From: Ceraceosorus guamensis | Taxonomy: Eukaryota; Basidiomycota; Exobasidiomycetes; Ceraceosorales; Ceraceosoraceae | Assembly (NCBI RefSeq): GCF_003144195.1 | Contig: NW_020290046.1 | Location: 62,001-126,000, forward strand | Length of the DNA stretch: 64,000 nt | Direction of reading: 5' to 3' | Part shown: piece after piece, positions 1 to 11,030 of the stretch | Position numbering within the stretch: position 1 is the stretch's first letter | Layout of the letters: each line of letters opens with the position of its first letter | Notes under the pieces: model-generated | What the model was told of the DNA's origin: nothing | What the model saw: only the letters and a program-made list of their open reading frames with translations | Database searches by the model: none | Made by a program: the position numbers and the translations under genes

Positions 1-376
1 CATCCCTTTGCGGACACCCATGTGATGTTCAGTAGAATGCCTGTTACCGCTCCTAGCGAAGGCGATGCACAACTGAACGCGCGAACACTAGATATACGGG
101 TTCAAAGCCATCCGCATTGTTTAATTCCAGAAAGAAGAGCGGCGAGGTAGTCATGCATATTGCGTGCGTGTGGGGGCCGAGCGCGAGTGACCAGGATCGT
201 CGCAGTGAGGTATGTCACTGGAGCGACGATGAACAAGAAGCCAGGGTAATCAAGAATGGAGCTAGGATGCCATGCGATGCTGTTTACGTGTATGTGAGTA
301 GCTTGCGTGACTTTAAAATAATTTCCCGTTGATGATTAGACAAGAAACGATGGAGAATAGAACCCCTGAAGTCGCT
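1..376. other. intergenic, no gene seen
   Basis: No reading frame here looks like a gene. The stretch lies downstream of the receiver-protein gene and probably holds its 3' UTR. Nothing else is recognisable. Confidence 0.5.
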
Positions 377-1984
377 TCACGCAAGGTGGCGTGGTGCGAG
401 GGAAAATTTGACGGCTGACTTTTCATCATCAGCGACCTTTGCCGAGCCTTTCCAAGAATGAAGATCCGGCAATAAATTGAATCGTTGATCCTCGCTGGTC
501 GATGGACTGTCCAGGTCGCTCTCGTCGCTTTCAGTCGTGTCACTGACGGCGCTTGGTCGGCGAGATGCCTTGCCGAGGGACAAGGTGGAGAAGTCGGACG
601 ACATCGACGAGCCAGTGGTCGACGACAATTCCGAAGAACTGATTTCGGGCGTCTCATCGCTTGCGCTTTGGCCGGTATCCGGATCGTGGCCGGCTCGAGG
701 AGGAGGTTGTGCGGGACGAGGGCCTGGTCTTCTCCCGTACGGAGGGCGCAAAGCACCGACAGCGGACTGCTCGGTAGGCGACAACGTGAGCTGACGCGAT
801 GTATATTCACCGGCCGCGTCGGCCTGAACTGATAGTGGCATTTTGCGGGCCAGCGCAGACTGCTGACGAGCCTCCGGACTCGAATTGGCCAAGAATGCCG
901 GAGCGCTGATGCGATGCAGAGCTTTCGGGCGAACGGGCGTGCTTGCGCCGGTGGCCGGTGATGTGCGCAACCGTGGAGGGGGCAAAAGGCCGAGTGCGCT
1001 ATCACGTGTGTGGTCGGTTGTCGTAGAGTCACTACCGGGCGCATTGTCAGAGTCTAGCGGGAGCTGAACCATATCGAGCCTTGCAATCTCTTCCGCCATC
1101 TGAGCACAGAGTGCACGCGCACTGATGGTGACTCGACGTCCATCTGCAGAGCCCGTCAACGGTAGATGTTCGTCGCTGCTTGCGTTGCTGCCGCTGCGCG
1201 AATCAGCGCACCGTTCAGTCCGGAGGCGCCCACTGTGAGAGATTGTTCCGCTGCGAGCGACCGACATGGCTCGAACGGAGCGAAGTGAAGCTTTGGTCTG
1301 TTCGCGAAGATCGTCGGCGAACTTCTGTATCTGAGCCTCAGAAGGTGGCGCATCGTTGTCGGCTCGGCTCGAGGGCAATGGATCGTGGCGTCCACCAACA
1401 GTCGATCGAACAAAGGCGCCATCGGGGACCGACACTAATGTCGACGATGGTGATGATGCTTTGGAAAGCGGCAGCAGGATCGACGCTAGGTTGGCAGGGC
1501 GTACTGGTTTAGGCAGTGTTCCGGTCATGCCACATCGTTCGTAGACCACTTCGGCAACTGCGCCGAGAGCTGTGGTCGTGGCGAACACATGTGCGGTCTG
1601 GTTGGCGGCAAGTATGCCATCTGAGCCGTTGCGGATGCGTTTGCAGACTTCGACACCATCGATGCCTGGCATTTGTACATCCAACAGAACAATGTCGAAG
1701 ACATCTTGACGCAAAGCTTGGATGGCTTTGAGACCTCCATCCACTGCGATGGGCACTCCATCAAGAAGAGCGCTGAAACGACGCTTGAGCAATGTGCCCA
1801 AGACTGTGAAAGATCGAAGAAAATAAGTATTTGTGCCGGCCGAAATGAGCTTTGCCCCTTACTCACTCGACAGATTGATATGGTCGTCGTCAACTATGAG
1901 AACGCGAAGAGGAGAGACGGGCGTGCCAAACGAGGCGGCGGCCTTTGTTACCTTGACAAGAGAAGGTGTCGTGTGCGAAGTCAT
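377..1984 (-). CDS. stand-alone response-regulator receiver protein
   Basis: Two exons, 1984..1867 and 1803..377, give 514 aa. The 63-nt intron has donor GTGAGT and acceptor TTTCACAG. Residues 27-140 form a CheY-like receiver domain: acidic pocket VDDD at 31-34, phospho-acceptor Asp81 in LLDVQMPG, a Thr run (FATTT) and the conserved Lys in TLPKPV. The remaining 370 residues are Ser/Pro/Arg-rich and look disordered. No histidine kinase, HSF-type DNA-binding or other output domain is visible. Fungal receivers accept phosphate from an HPt protein (Ypd1) downstream of hybrid histidine kinases. The architecture (one receiver plus a long tail) recalls Candida Srr1 or Ssk1-type regulators more than Skn7, but the exact orthology is my inference. 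The ATG at 1984 precedes the conserved first strand by 26 residues, and no better start is visible. Confidence 0.85.
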
Positions 1985-2322
1985 TGTGTCGAGGCCGAGA
2001 GAGTATGAATATGAAATCCGATATAGCTGAGGAGAAGTCGGAGCGAGGGAACCAAGAACAGTGCGAGTATCCAGATGAAAACGTAAAGAGAGACGAGAAG
2101 ACCCTGTGGTTGAGAAGAACCGTTGGGTAGATGTGGTCGTAGCCTATGGGACGACACTTGATCACTTCCGTTAGTGAAGCGTGATGGTGACTCGTTAAGT
2201 CGACTTGAATGTCGATCTGAAACGGTCGAAGATTCGTGAGAGTATGGATCAGACGCGCAGAGTGGTGCGACTTATTCGATCGAGTCAAGTGATATTATCA
2301 ACAACGCTGACACTGCTTGTTC

Positions 2323-2736
2323 TCAAGTGCCTACGGTCGATGTGTTGAGTTTCGCCAAACCGATCGTCGACGTCAAGCCGGCGCTACGGGTGGAGAAGGA
2401 GGTACGCTTGATCGATGGCAGAGTAGTGCCGCAAGAGAAGATTTGGATCTTTCTCTGTGTTGCTTCAAGAGGGATGGAACGAACGAGGGATGGGCGCCTT
2501 GTTCGATTTCGGGATGGTGGAGCACACGCAAGAGCAACGAGCTTGTCGGATAGCGAGAAGGGTACCGTGTGAGTGCCCGCCTCGCCCATGGTGGCAAATT
2601 TGGTGCTGAACCGGAGCTGCACGTCAATCCAGGTCTCGGCGATCGCAGCCCAGCTCAGCACAACGCGCAGCGGTGAGCTGACGCCGGGGCAGGCGCCACA
2701 AGGGCCCAGTGTGCCTCGCACACTGATATTCTGCAT
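2323..2736 (-). CDS. hypothetical 137-aa ORF (doubtful)
   Basis: An uninterrupted ATG-to-stop frame of 137 codons. Its first 75 codons prefer C or G in the third position, as in neighbouring genes; the second half does not, so an intron may start inside it. I recognise no domain. The middle part (around WIDVQLRFSTKF) looks more protein-like than most antisense frames here. It lies 340 bp upstream of the receiver gene on the same strand, so it could also belong to that gene's 5' region. The function is unknown and the coding status is uncertain. Confidence 0.25.
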   Translation of the reverse strand: MQNISVRGTLGPCGACPGVSSPLRVVLSWAAIAETWIDVQLRFSTKFATMGEAGTHTVPFSLSDKLVALACAPPSRNRTRRPSLVRSIPLEATQRKIQIFSCGTTLPSIKRTSFSTRSAGLTSTIGLAKLNTSTVGT

Positions 2737-5050
2737 GGCGAGCTATAATCATCACGAATGAGAGATGCACGAGGCCATGCAGCAGTCATGCACGAGTACC
2801 TAAGCTCCTCAGTCTACACTTCCGCAGGCGGCCCAGCTGGCAAGATCGTCGCAGGGCCCCTCCACGACGTGCAGCCGCGGTGCTCGATGGTCGCGTCGAG
2901 CAGCCCCGCGCGTCTCGATGGCCGCGACTGCTGCCTAGCTCTTGCTGCTGCTGCACGCGCGCTCTCAGCACCCATCATCAGCAGCAAATTTAAAACTGGT
3001 GCCTGCAGCCCGGCGAGCCGTGGTTATTGTCACAATAACATCTGGATGAGCCACGATCCAGAGGCCGAACGGTATATGGGTCACACTGCTGATCTGCCAA
3101 ATTTTCAGAGTCAAGAGTATGCACACTTGACGAGCACGGGCCGAGTTGGACATGGCTCCCGGCCGCTTTTGCCGTGATGGCTCGCTCGTTCAAGCTCTGC
3201 TGCTGCTGCATGGCTGTAGAAACCAACATCTGCGGCGTTTCGCGATGCTGGTGGTGTGCCGTTCGCTTGTCCACAAAATCTCGATCGCAGTGTCCGCATA
3301 CCTTGGCCATCGCGTGGCGCTTCCGTCGTAGCTTGGGCCTTGGCAAATTTCAGCAGCGATCATTTCCCTTATCACATGTCACACGTATACATCAGTCAGT
3401 CGTGAGTCTCACAAGCCAAATCTCTTCACTTCACCGTCTGGACCGGCGTAAATCAAGCGGAGAGAGGGCCAATGTCCTAATGATAGTCCGAAGTGCATCC
3501 ACGCAAAGCGGCCCGCTTCTCGATTCTCGAATGGTGCTTTTCATTCAAGAATGCACATCAGTGCTCACTGCTCAATGCCGCAGAATCCGGGCCCTTTGCT
3601 TGCGAAGTCGTCATGCCGAGACCCAAGGGTCCGCAGGAGTCTACCGCACCCGTTTGTGATTTTAATGAATCTTGTATATAGGCGTGAAGAGTCTGTCTGC
3701 TGCGTGCTGGTCAGGGCTCAGTAATTCCGCGCTTTCTAACAGAAGCCCCCTTGACTCCCACCACATTCACGACGATTTGTTCGGACACGTGAGGGGCGGA
3801 GAGGGGATGGGAATTTGAGGCTGCTACAATCTGAATGTGGCAAGGTGAGGCTTTGCCGGCCCACAATCGAGGAAGCGAGCATCGCCCCTGGTCGCGGCGA
3901 ACTCTAGACAGACACACACTCTCCTGAGTTCGTGCATGTAGGGGGTCACATAGGCTTTTGCTGGCTAAGCTTACAAGTACACGGATCGTTTGCGTAGTCA
4001 GTCGCAGAAATTCTCGTTCGTTGAAGCTGTGCGTTCGGAAGGTCAGATTTCATGGCAATCACATCCACTGCGCGTGCAAGCCGGGCAAAGCCCTGTATAG
4101 CGACGAAAGGGGAGACGCCGTTCCCATAACCACGTCGATGGACAGATGGCCTCGTTGCGGACACATGGAGCCTTGCCTCTCGTTGCGCTTCTCACCTCCA
4201 CATTCCAGCAAGCGTCATTTCAACAAACAGCGAAGTTATAGAGTCGACAGTTGCAACTGAATGGAGTGGCGAATTTTCGAACGACCTCGAGAATCATGTA
4301 GTCGAGTCATCGCGAGACATTTGCTTGCCACGATCGTCATGGGTCGGAGTGAGGTCGTGGGATGGAGCAGCGGTCGTGGGTGTTGAGCGTAGGCGCGGAC
4401 AACGGTCGACACCGTGAATGACCGGCGCAAGGGGCAAGCGAGCAAGCAAGTCGAGATCGAGCGAGCACGCGTCGCGTCGCGTAACGTCCTCATCAGACGC
4501 GTTGCGGGCCCGCTCCCGCGTGCGCACGTGCATTCACACAATCAAGAATGCCAATCGCGAAGCAACGCAACAGCACCGTGTCTTGCTACCCATGGAGATT
4601 GTTCGCGCCACGCGCGGCATCCACAACCTTCGACTCTTTCAGTCGTAGCCTCGAGGGGCAAAAGCGGATCGAGAAGGCTGATGAAGGCAGACATGGACAA
4701 GCTCCTCAGGCGGGCTGGGTCAGTCCATGCTTGGCCCACAACTCGTGACTGCTCAACCAAAGTGACAGCATGGCTCTTAAGCCTGTCCTGGTGCACAAGA
4801 CGAGGGCGGCTCGTCATCGTGCTAAGGAAAGATAGCATTATGGTGTTGCGCAAAGCAAATCAGGGTTAAGGTAAGCAAGCGTTGCGAACATTGGACAGAC
4901 CCCTTTGCCTACGTAGCACATCAAGGAGTTGACAGCGGATGTGTGCACGTGCGATGAGGACGCTGCGGCATCGGCGGATGTCTATAGCTGCATGGCCCTT
5001 GTTTGAGTGAGCTCGATGAGCAGACTCTTCCAAACCGGGTCCTTCGTCTC
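2737..5050. other. intergenic, 2.3 kb, no gene seen
   Basis: Several ATG-to-stop frames of 60-160 codons occur on both strands. None has recognisable similarity, coding-like composition or plausible splice partners. It lies downstream of the DUF1774 gene and upstream of the doubtful 2323..2736 ORF. No tRNA, repeat or transposon was recognised. Confidence 0.4.
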
Positions 5051-6400
5051 TCAAGCGACTAGAGGAGTGCGCTCGGAAGCACCGGCAGCGCTGCGACCTT
5101 GGATGGCAGCGATAGCAGCTCTCACAACAGCAACCAAGCTGATGATGAAGAAAACAAGCGCGCTGTAGTGAATGAACTGCAAAGTGCAGATCCGTCGTAC
5201 AGTGTTTGTGTGAGCGAGAAGTCACAATTGCACGTGTCTCGTGACTGTATCGCTCACCTTGTTGGCGTGCGAAATGGTCTGGTGCTGGAAGATGGCGAGC
5301 AGAGCTGCGGAGATGACAGCAGCGCCGACGAGGTCACCATTGGCATGCAGCGCGTATCCTGCAGCGGTGGCCTCGAGCAGAAGCAGCGCGGCAAAGACCA
5401 GAATGTCGGTGGCAATTCCGGCCTTGTGGTGGCTTGCATCGACGCCAAAGGCGGAGAAGCCAGAGAGGAACAGGAGCACCACCGAAAATCCGTGCCAGAG
5501 AGAAAAAGGAGCATGGATGAAGACCACCTCAAGCACTGATACATCAAGACAAAGATACGTCAGCAAACTCCTGTTGCAAATTTTGGAAACGCTTTCCTCC
5601 ACTGACTACTCACGGGTCTTCGCTGGGTAGTGGACTTTGATGGTGCGGTAGATGTGACTGACAGAGCCAGCAACGAAGATCTGTTGGGATGCAGTGTTTG
5701 CAAGCGATCCAATATGAGCGACAGGGGGAGGGCCTCGACAAGGTGTAACAGACAAGAAGCTGGTACACACCATCACAATGAAGGCAAGCAAGCTCCAGAC
5801 GAAGTCAGATACGCTGCCGTGACCACTGGAGTGAGCAGAGCTCAAGCCGGCGTAGAGGGCATTGAGCACGCAGAGAAGAGGGAAGCGCCAGCCGAGTCCG
5901 CCAATGACCGGTGCGTGACCAACATCGGTGAATTGAACGACCAGCAGCCCTGTTTGAGATTAGGGTGGATGCCGACGTTCGGATTAGATCTGCTGGGCTA
6001 TTCAGACTGTCGAGTTCGCAACGAAGCTCCCAACGCACCGATCAGGAGAATGTGAATGATGGCCCAGGTGCCAAAGATCCAGGGCTCAGGAGTCAGATAG
6101 GATGGGTGCGCGCCAGCGCCCCACCTCGAGCCGGGTGCGACGCCTGGCAAGGGAGGGAGGGGACAGGGGTGTGGGTCTTCAGCAGAAGCTTCGAACGCAC
6201 GCGAAGGAGAAAGCGGCGCTGCTTGACTCACTGCCGTAGCTGTTGCCTCCGGTGAAGAGGACAAAGGCAGCAATGTTGATCAGTTTTTGAGCGACTGGTG
6301 AAAAGGGGATCGAGAGAGAGCGAAAAGGTCAGTGTCTGCAAGCTCGTAGCGCATATGCTCAGCAAAACCCTCTCCACTTACGAGAATCGTTCCACGCCAT
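5051..6400 (-). CDS. DUF1774 polytopic membrane protein
   Basis: Seven exons: 6400..6382, 6294..6232, 6143..6039, 5949..5771, 5680..5614, 5535..5258, 5176..5051, giving 278 aa. All junctions are GT-AG and restore one frame. The 90-nt intron at 5681..5770 is a multiple of three and has no stop, so its removal is chosen because it rejoins a hydrophobic segment (FIVM to IFVAG). Hydrophobic stretches suggest about six or seven membrane spans. Family signatures are visible: a TPEPW..GTWAIIH stretch, a GWRFPLL.VLNA..AG helix, a HAPFSLWHGFSVVL segment, a VF..LLLLEATAAGYAL helix with GDLVGA after it, and a final FIHYSALVFF helix. This matches the fungal DUF1774 family (PF08611), whose molecular role is not established. 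The small first exon encodes only six residues. Very confident of the gene, silent on function. Confidence 0.88.
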
Positions 6401-8311
6401 GGTTGCTGCTGAGACTGTGGGAGCAGATGCAGAGTAGTGAAGGTTGCTGTTCGAGGTGGTAACTCAAGTCAAAGGACATTCACACGTCTTGTATGGTGGA
6501 AGGAGAGCAAGCCGTGGACGAGAGACAGCGTGGGGCTCAAAAGGTGAAGAAAAGCGTGGCTGGCTCCATTTCTGCTTCGGCTCCACACCATGCACCCATC
6601 CCGCTTGTCGGCAACACCATGACGCAACAAATTGTGGTGTGCGTGCGCGCGCACAGCGAGAGCACGCGCACATCGTGATTGTAATTGGCACCGCCTCAGT
6701 CACGATGAGGGACCCTGCCATGCGTCACAATCAGCCACGTTCCTGCGCGTATAGTTCGCAAAGGGGCACTGCACAGCTCTCATCAGACTCTGGCCGAGCG
6801 GACAGCTCTGCACCACGCATGCGGGTCGATGCACCTGCTCGTGTGACCTTGCCATCGATTCGAAGGCCGTCGTCGATCTCTTGCTCGTCGGCCCAGTCTG
6901 ACTCCTGTTCGCGATTTGTGATTCAAATTCAGATGGTTCCGTTATGAATTTGATTAACGACATTCGAGCGGAGGAGCGGGCGAGCTCACAGCGTCTGTCT
7001 GAACGACTAGCCACATGTTGTGTGCGGTGATGCAGACTGATGAGAGCGTCATTCCTGCTGAGCTACTCGCAGCTAGACGATGACCGCATCGGCCGAAGGA
7101 GTCTTTGATTCCATTTCCGAAATACCAGCAGCAGCCTTAAAGGCGATTCGAGAGCGTGAGACGGCACTCAGAAGAGTCGAGTGCTGGAAAGCTCCGTCAA
7201 GTCCTCGATCCTTTTGAGTCTGATGATCGATTCACATTGGAGGAAATAGCTTCGATTCTTGAGTATTTGACCTGCAGTCGGTCAATAATGACGTGAACTG
7301 AAGACCATGAAGTTGCTATACAAGATCATTCAGATTGAGTGATTCTTGATGATTCTGATTAGCCAAGACCCTTGCTTGTTGTACACGTGTGACTATTGTC
7401 AACATTCACATTGCTGTGATCCAAATGCGGGTGGAGGTGGGAGCTTGCCTGCCTTCGCTCTGCCAAGAGACCTCCTTTGCTCGCCCGCATGCGCATGTGT
7501 ACGACCTGTCTTTACTCTTGATTCCCCTCGTGAACCTCAAAAAAGATGTCAGCCAAGGATCGAATCATGAGTATCAAGGATGGAGATGCAAGTGTCTCGC
7601 TTTCTCGGCCTCGGCCTCAGCCTACGACTGATCACGACAAGATGGGCACGCTGCCCAGCATATATGCATCCAGATTATACCTCTACGGCCACAGCTGCAG
7701 CGGCAAGATGCTGCAACTTCGTAAATAACACCGGCCAGCATCACCGCCTCACTACCCGTCGGATTTCAGCTAGGCTGTCCCACCGGGCTATTTACCACTT
7801 CGAGCCAGATCCAACACAGATATACCGCAGTTCTGATCGAGCCTGAAGCGTCATTTTATATTTGATTCTTTTGCTTGCGAGGTCCTCTTCTTGGCGAGAA
7901 CTGCCAATCTATAACTCACACAGTCAAGTCACAGTGAGTGAGTGACCGCTAGATCACGTCCACGTTGGGACGACGCATGGAGCAACGGGAACTGTCTCTC
8001 AGAAAGAACCCGCACCAGCAGCAGAGACAGAGGCCCGCGACGATGGAGGAGGGCAGCTGTGTCTCAGAAGCAGGCCTCTTCGCGACGCACATTATTTTGA
8101 AACGGAAAGGGTGAGTATAGCTATCGGATCACCTTGGTGTTTGGTGTGGACGCTGATCCATCCAAGTCACTGCTGATGGTATTCAAGATTGTATAATCAC
8201 GAATGGCATCACGAATCCACCAGCACGAGATGCATCACACACATTCAAATCCCAGTTTAACATTCGAGAGTCACAACGTCACGCGAACTAGCCGGCCGAG
8301 AGACTCATTCT

Positions 8312-8332
8312 CGATTCGTGATTCACGATTGG
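8312..8332 (+). repeat. array of degenerate 7-bp repeat
   Basis: Three adjoining heptamers (CGATTCG, TGATTCA, CGATTGG) belonging to the dispersed TGAYTCN family. Single or double units lie nearby at 8362-8375, 8446-8460 (other strand) and 8709-8729. Confidence 0.6.
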
Positions 8333-8483
8333 GTCATGCTCTCATATCCCCCTCTCCTTCACGGTTCGTGATTCAGGAGCGTCCATTGATTCTGCACGCG
8401 TGCTGCGCGGTGCACGGTACCAATTCCGCGCTTCGGCACCGGCAGCAATCGTGAATCAAGCTCTGATCGCGTTGTTGCTAGGC

Positions 8484-8517
8484 GCGCGCAGCTAGGTAAA
8501 TCGTCGCGCAGCTAGGG
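8484..8517. repeat. two copies of CGCGCAGCTAGG
   Basis: The 12-mer CGCGCAGCTAGG occurs twice, with starts about 21 bp apart and each followed by a short A run. No function can be read from the sequence. Confidence 0.6.
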
Positions 8518-9090
8518 AAAGGTCTGGCTGGGCCCTGCGAGAACGTACGTACGCGCTAGGCTTGACAGACGGTGCGCTCGCTGTCTTGCGCTCTTTTTGG
8601 TGTTGCTCTCGAGCCTCGTCTGCGTTCTCACAACGCGCGACTGTGGTCCGCCTGCTGCTGCACCGGTAGTTGAGGCTGCAGCTCCGGCGCGACGCTTATT
8701 GCACTCGATTATTCACGATTGGGACTCGGATGTCTGATGTCCGCACGCGCAAAGGTGGATGGATGCAGCACCCTCACTGAGCTTGCTTTCCATCAACCAT
8801 CCATCGGTGCGAGGAGCCTTGCACACTCTCATCATTCGCACTCTCACTCCTACATATCTCCGTATACTTGGCGACGAGATCACGGCTCTGGACATCATTT
8901 CGTGCTCGTAGTCACGATCGATCGAGTCATCACCGCGTGCTCGTCTCTACCTCCCGTTGCTGCCTTTACCTCGACCTCCAGCTATAACTTATCACTGCTT
9001 CAACGCGCCATCTTATTTGCGAGCCAGAGCGACGAACCAATTTGACTCATCACAAACAACCTGTACCTTGCCACGCGCAGCGCTCCAAGT

Positions 9091-9100
9091 GCTATATAGC
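9091..9100. promoter_or_regulatory. TATA-like palindrome upstream of dynein light chain
   Basis: GCTATATAGC is a perfect 10-bp palindrome, about 690 bp upstream of the dynein light chain ATG (600 bp upstream of its 5' UTR intron). The same core recurs in other intergenic regions of this window. Its role as a TATA element is an inference. Confidence 0.3.
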
Positions 9101-9688
9101 TGCTCCATATACAGCAGCAGCAGCTCCAGCGCCCCTCCAGCATCGCTCGACCACGCTTATATTCATACGCCGCGCCGTGTTGCTTCAGTCGCCGCCGCGG
9201 TCTTCAAGGAGACTGAGACATTGCCGTGCTGTGCGCGCCTTCTCGTCAGCCGTGTCACAACACGCATCTTCAGCCCACAAAGGTCTGTGCGCGGGCGCAG
9301 GCTCATATATATACGGGAGCGCAGCTATAAGTCACCAGTGTCCTCGCAATAATCTGCGTGCACTCACGACTCTATCAGCCCAGTCACGATTCACTGTAAT
9401 TGCTGGTGATTGATCTGCTTTACGTGCTCACCTTGGCAGGCAGCAGCGTCAACGGCAGTCGCAACGATACACCAGCAGCAGTACGCCTGACGCGATTCGT
9501 GTTGGAATCGAGCAGACGCGCCGCATTTCCAATTCATCCACCTTGCAACCACCCAAGCAACCCTTGCATCTTCCCTGCACACTCGACCAGCAACACGACG
9601 ACGAGTCGAGAAGTCGAGAGTCGAAGCTTTTCGCGGCTTCCTATTGATATTCATCAGCGTCTCCCAATTCCCCAGAGCCTTCGTCAAA

Positions 9689-9777
9689 GTGCGTGGTCGC
9701 ATCGCTCACCATCATCGCATCTATGTATCCATCTCATCTCTCACTAACGCGCTCTTCGCCTCTTTTCGCGCTCGCAG
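9689..9777 (+). other. probable 5' UTR intron of the dynein light chain gene
   Basis: Donor GTGCGT at 9689, consensus-like branch site CACTAAC about 30 nt before the 3' end, pyrimidine-rich tract and acceptor CTCGCAG immediately before the ATG at 9778. The 89-nt length fits the other introns here. Removal would place the start codon at the very beginning of the second exon. Confidence 0.6.
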
Positions 9778-10435
9778 ATGACTGTGAGCGACGTGACGGA
9801 CAAGACAGAGAAGATGGATCTGAAGGACACGGTAGACAGCAACTCGGTCCCAAAGGCCGTGATCAAGAATGCAGACATGGACGAGGAACTTCAGCAGGCG
9901 GTGGTGGATATTGCGCACGAAGCCATGGCCAAGTTCTCCGTCGAGAAGGACATCGCCGCGCATGTCAAGAGAACTATGGATGAGAAGCATGGACCTACGT
10001 GGCACGCTGTGGTTGGCAAGAACTACGGTAGCTACGTCACTCACGGTGAGTGTTGCGGATGCGAGCCTTCGTCAGCGAAAATGTGAGAGGCTGTATGCGA
10101 GTTTAGGAACTACACTTCTGGGTGCATGGCGAGACATTTAGGGAAAGCAGCATCAGCGCTGGCTTGTGTGGCACGGCATCATCTTCAGGCGGACTTTGGA
10201 CGGGAGTCAGGACCCCGGCACACTGGCAGCTCGTGTTTATGGCTTGAGGCTGAATGTCAAGCACGCACTCGTCCCTTCCGTAACACTTTTCACAGAGACC
10301 AAGCACTTCATCTACTTTTGTGAGCATGCCGCAAAGATCGAATCCCATCCCTCAAGAAGCGTTGACTTACTTGTCCCTCTCTTCTCGCTCGTCACAGATC
10401 TTGGTCAGATCGCCTTCCTACTCTGGCGCGCCTAG
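9778..10435 (+). CDS. DYN2: LC8-type dynein light chain
   Basis: Three exons, 9778..10045, 10296..10319 and 10398..10435, give 109 aa. The second exon is only 24 nt. LC8 (DYNLL/Dyn2) is an 8-10 kDa homodimer that binds short linear motifs in dynein intermediate chain, nucleoporins and other partners. Signature segments are present in order: KNADM, an [13 protein letters not shown] helix, [33 protein letters not shown], and the C-terminal strands TKHFIYFY and [10 protein letters not shown]. The first 24 residues extend beyond the usual 89-aa protein and look disordered. The first coding intron (250 nt) is longer than is typical in this window. The start is fixed by the acceptor directly before the ATG. 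Confidence 0.95.
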
Positions 10436-11030
10436 ACATTGGCACACAGGCCGATCATCGACCCAATGAGCAGCAAGCAGAGGTCAACACCTCCCCAAAA
10501 AAATTGCTCATCCGATGAGCCTCTACTGCGACCTTCTCGAGCTCCACTAGTTCCCTGCCGATGCATATTGTCACCACACGACGTTCACAGGCCCCATCGA
10601 CCATCACGAGTCTCCGCGCTTTCCCTCTCTGCACCCAATCCCATTTCGCTTCGCTCCAACCCGCTTGGTCTGTCATTTTCTGAGCGGAACCCTTGCCGAG
10701 TGCAAGATCTGGATCATGTGCGATCGCGACCAAATGTGAACGACCAGGAATCATGTCGAGGGCTTCCCTTCGAGCCTTTTCGCTATGGCAATTGTCACTA
10801 TGCTGTTCATCTTGCTTCAACACTCAAATTGCTTTAACACTCAAAATGGCCGCATCAGATGCTTCAAATGCAGAACCAGTAAGTGGCGATGCAGATGATT
10901 TGGGTTCGAGTGCTTGAGTACAATACAGTATGGTGTGGAAAGCCACTCGTGCGCGCGGGGGGACGTGGAAGGGGAGTGCAAGCCGTCGGAATGGCGTGCG
11001 TACGTACGCTCGCTCATCGAGCCGCCTTCG
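10436..11030. other. intergenic, convergent 3' ends
   Basis: Lies between the 3' ends of the dynein light chain (+) and dehydratase (-) genes. It carries a short direct repeat of AACACTCAAA (near 10818-10845). No gene recognised. Confidence 0.4.

Larger units (their letters stand above)
6401..9688. other. intergenic, divergent promoter region, 3.3 kb
   Basis: Lies between the divergently transcribed DUF1774 and dynein light chain genes. No convincing gene. It holds several arrays of the 7-bp repeat (6912-6925, 8312-8332, 8362-8375, 8446-8460, 8709-8729), a twice-repeated CGCGCAGCTAGG unit (8484-8517), and TATA-like sites at 9091-9100 and near 9305 on the dynein side. Confidence 0.5.

Noticed and set aside
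3174-3659. 161-codon plus-strand frame
   Set aside because: Cys- and Arg-rich irregular sequence typical of noncoding frames, no recognisable feature, and overlapped by competing frames on both strands.
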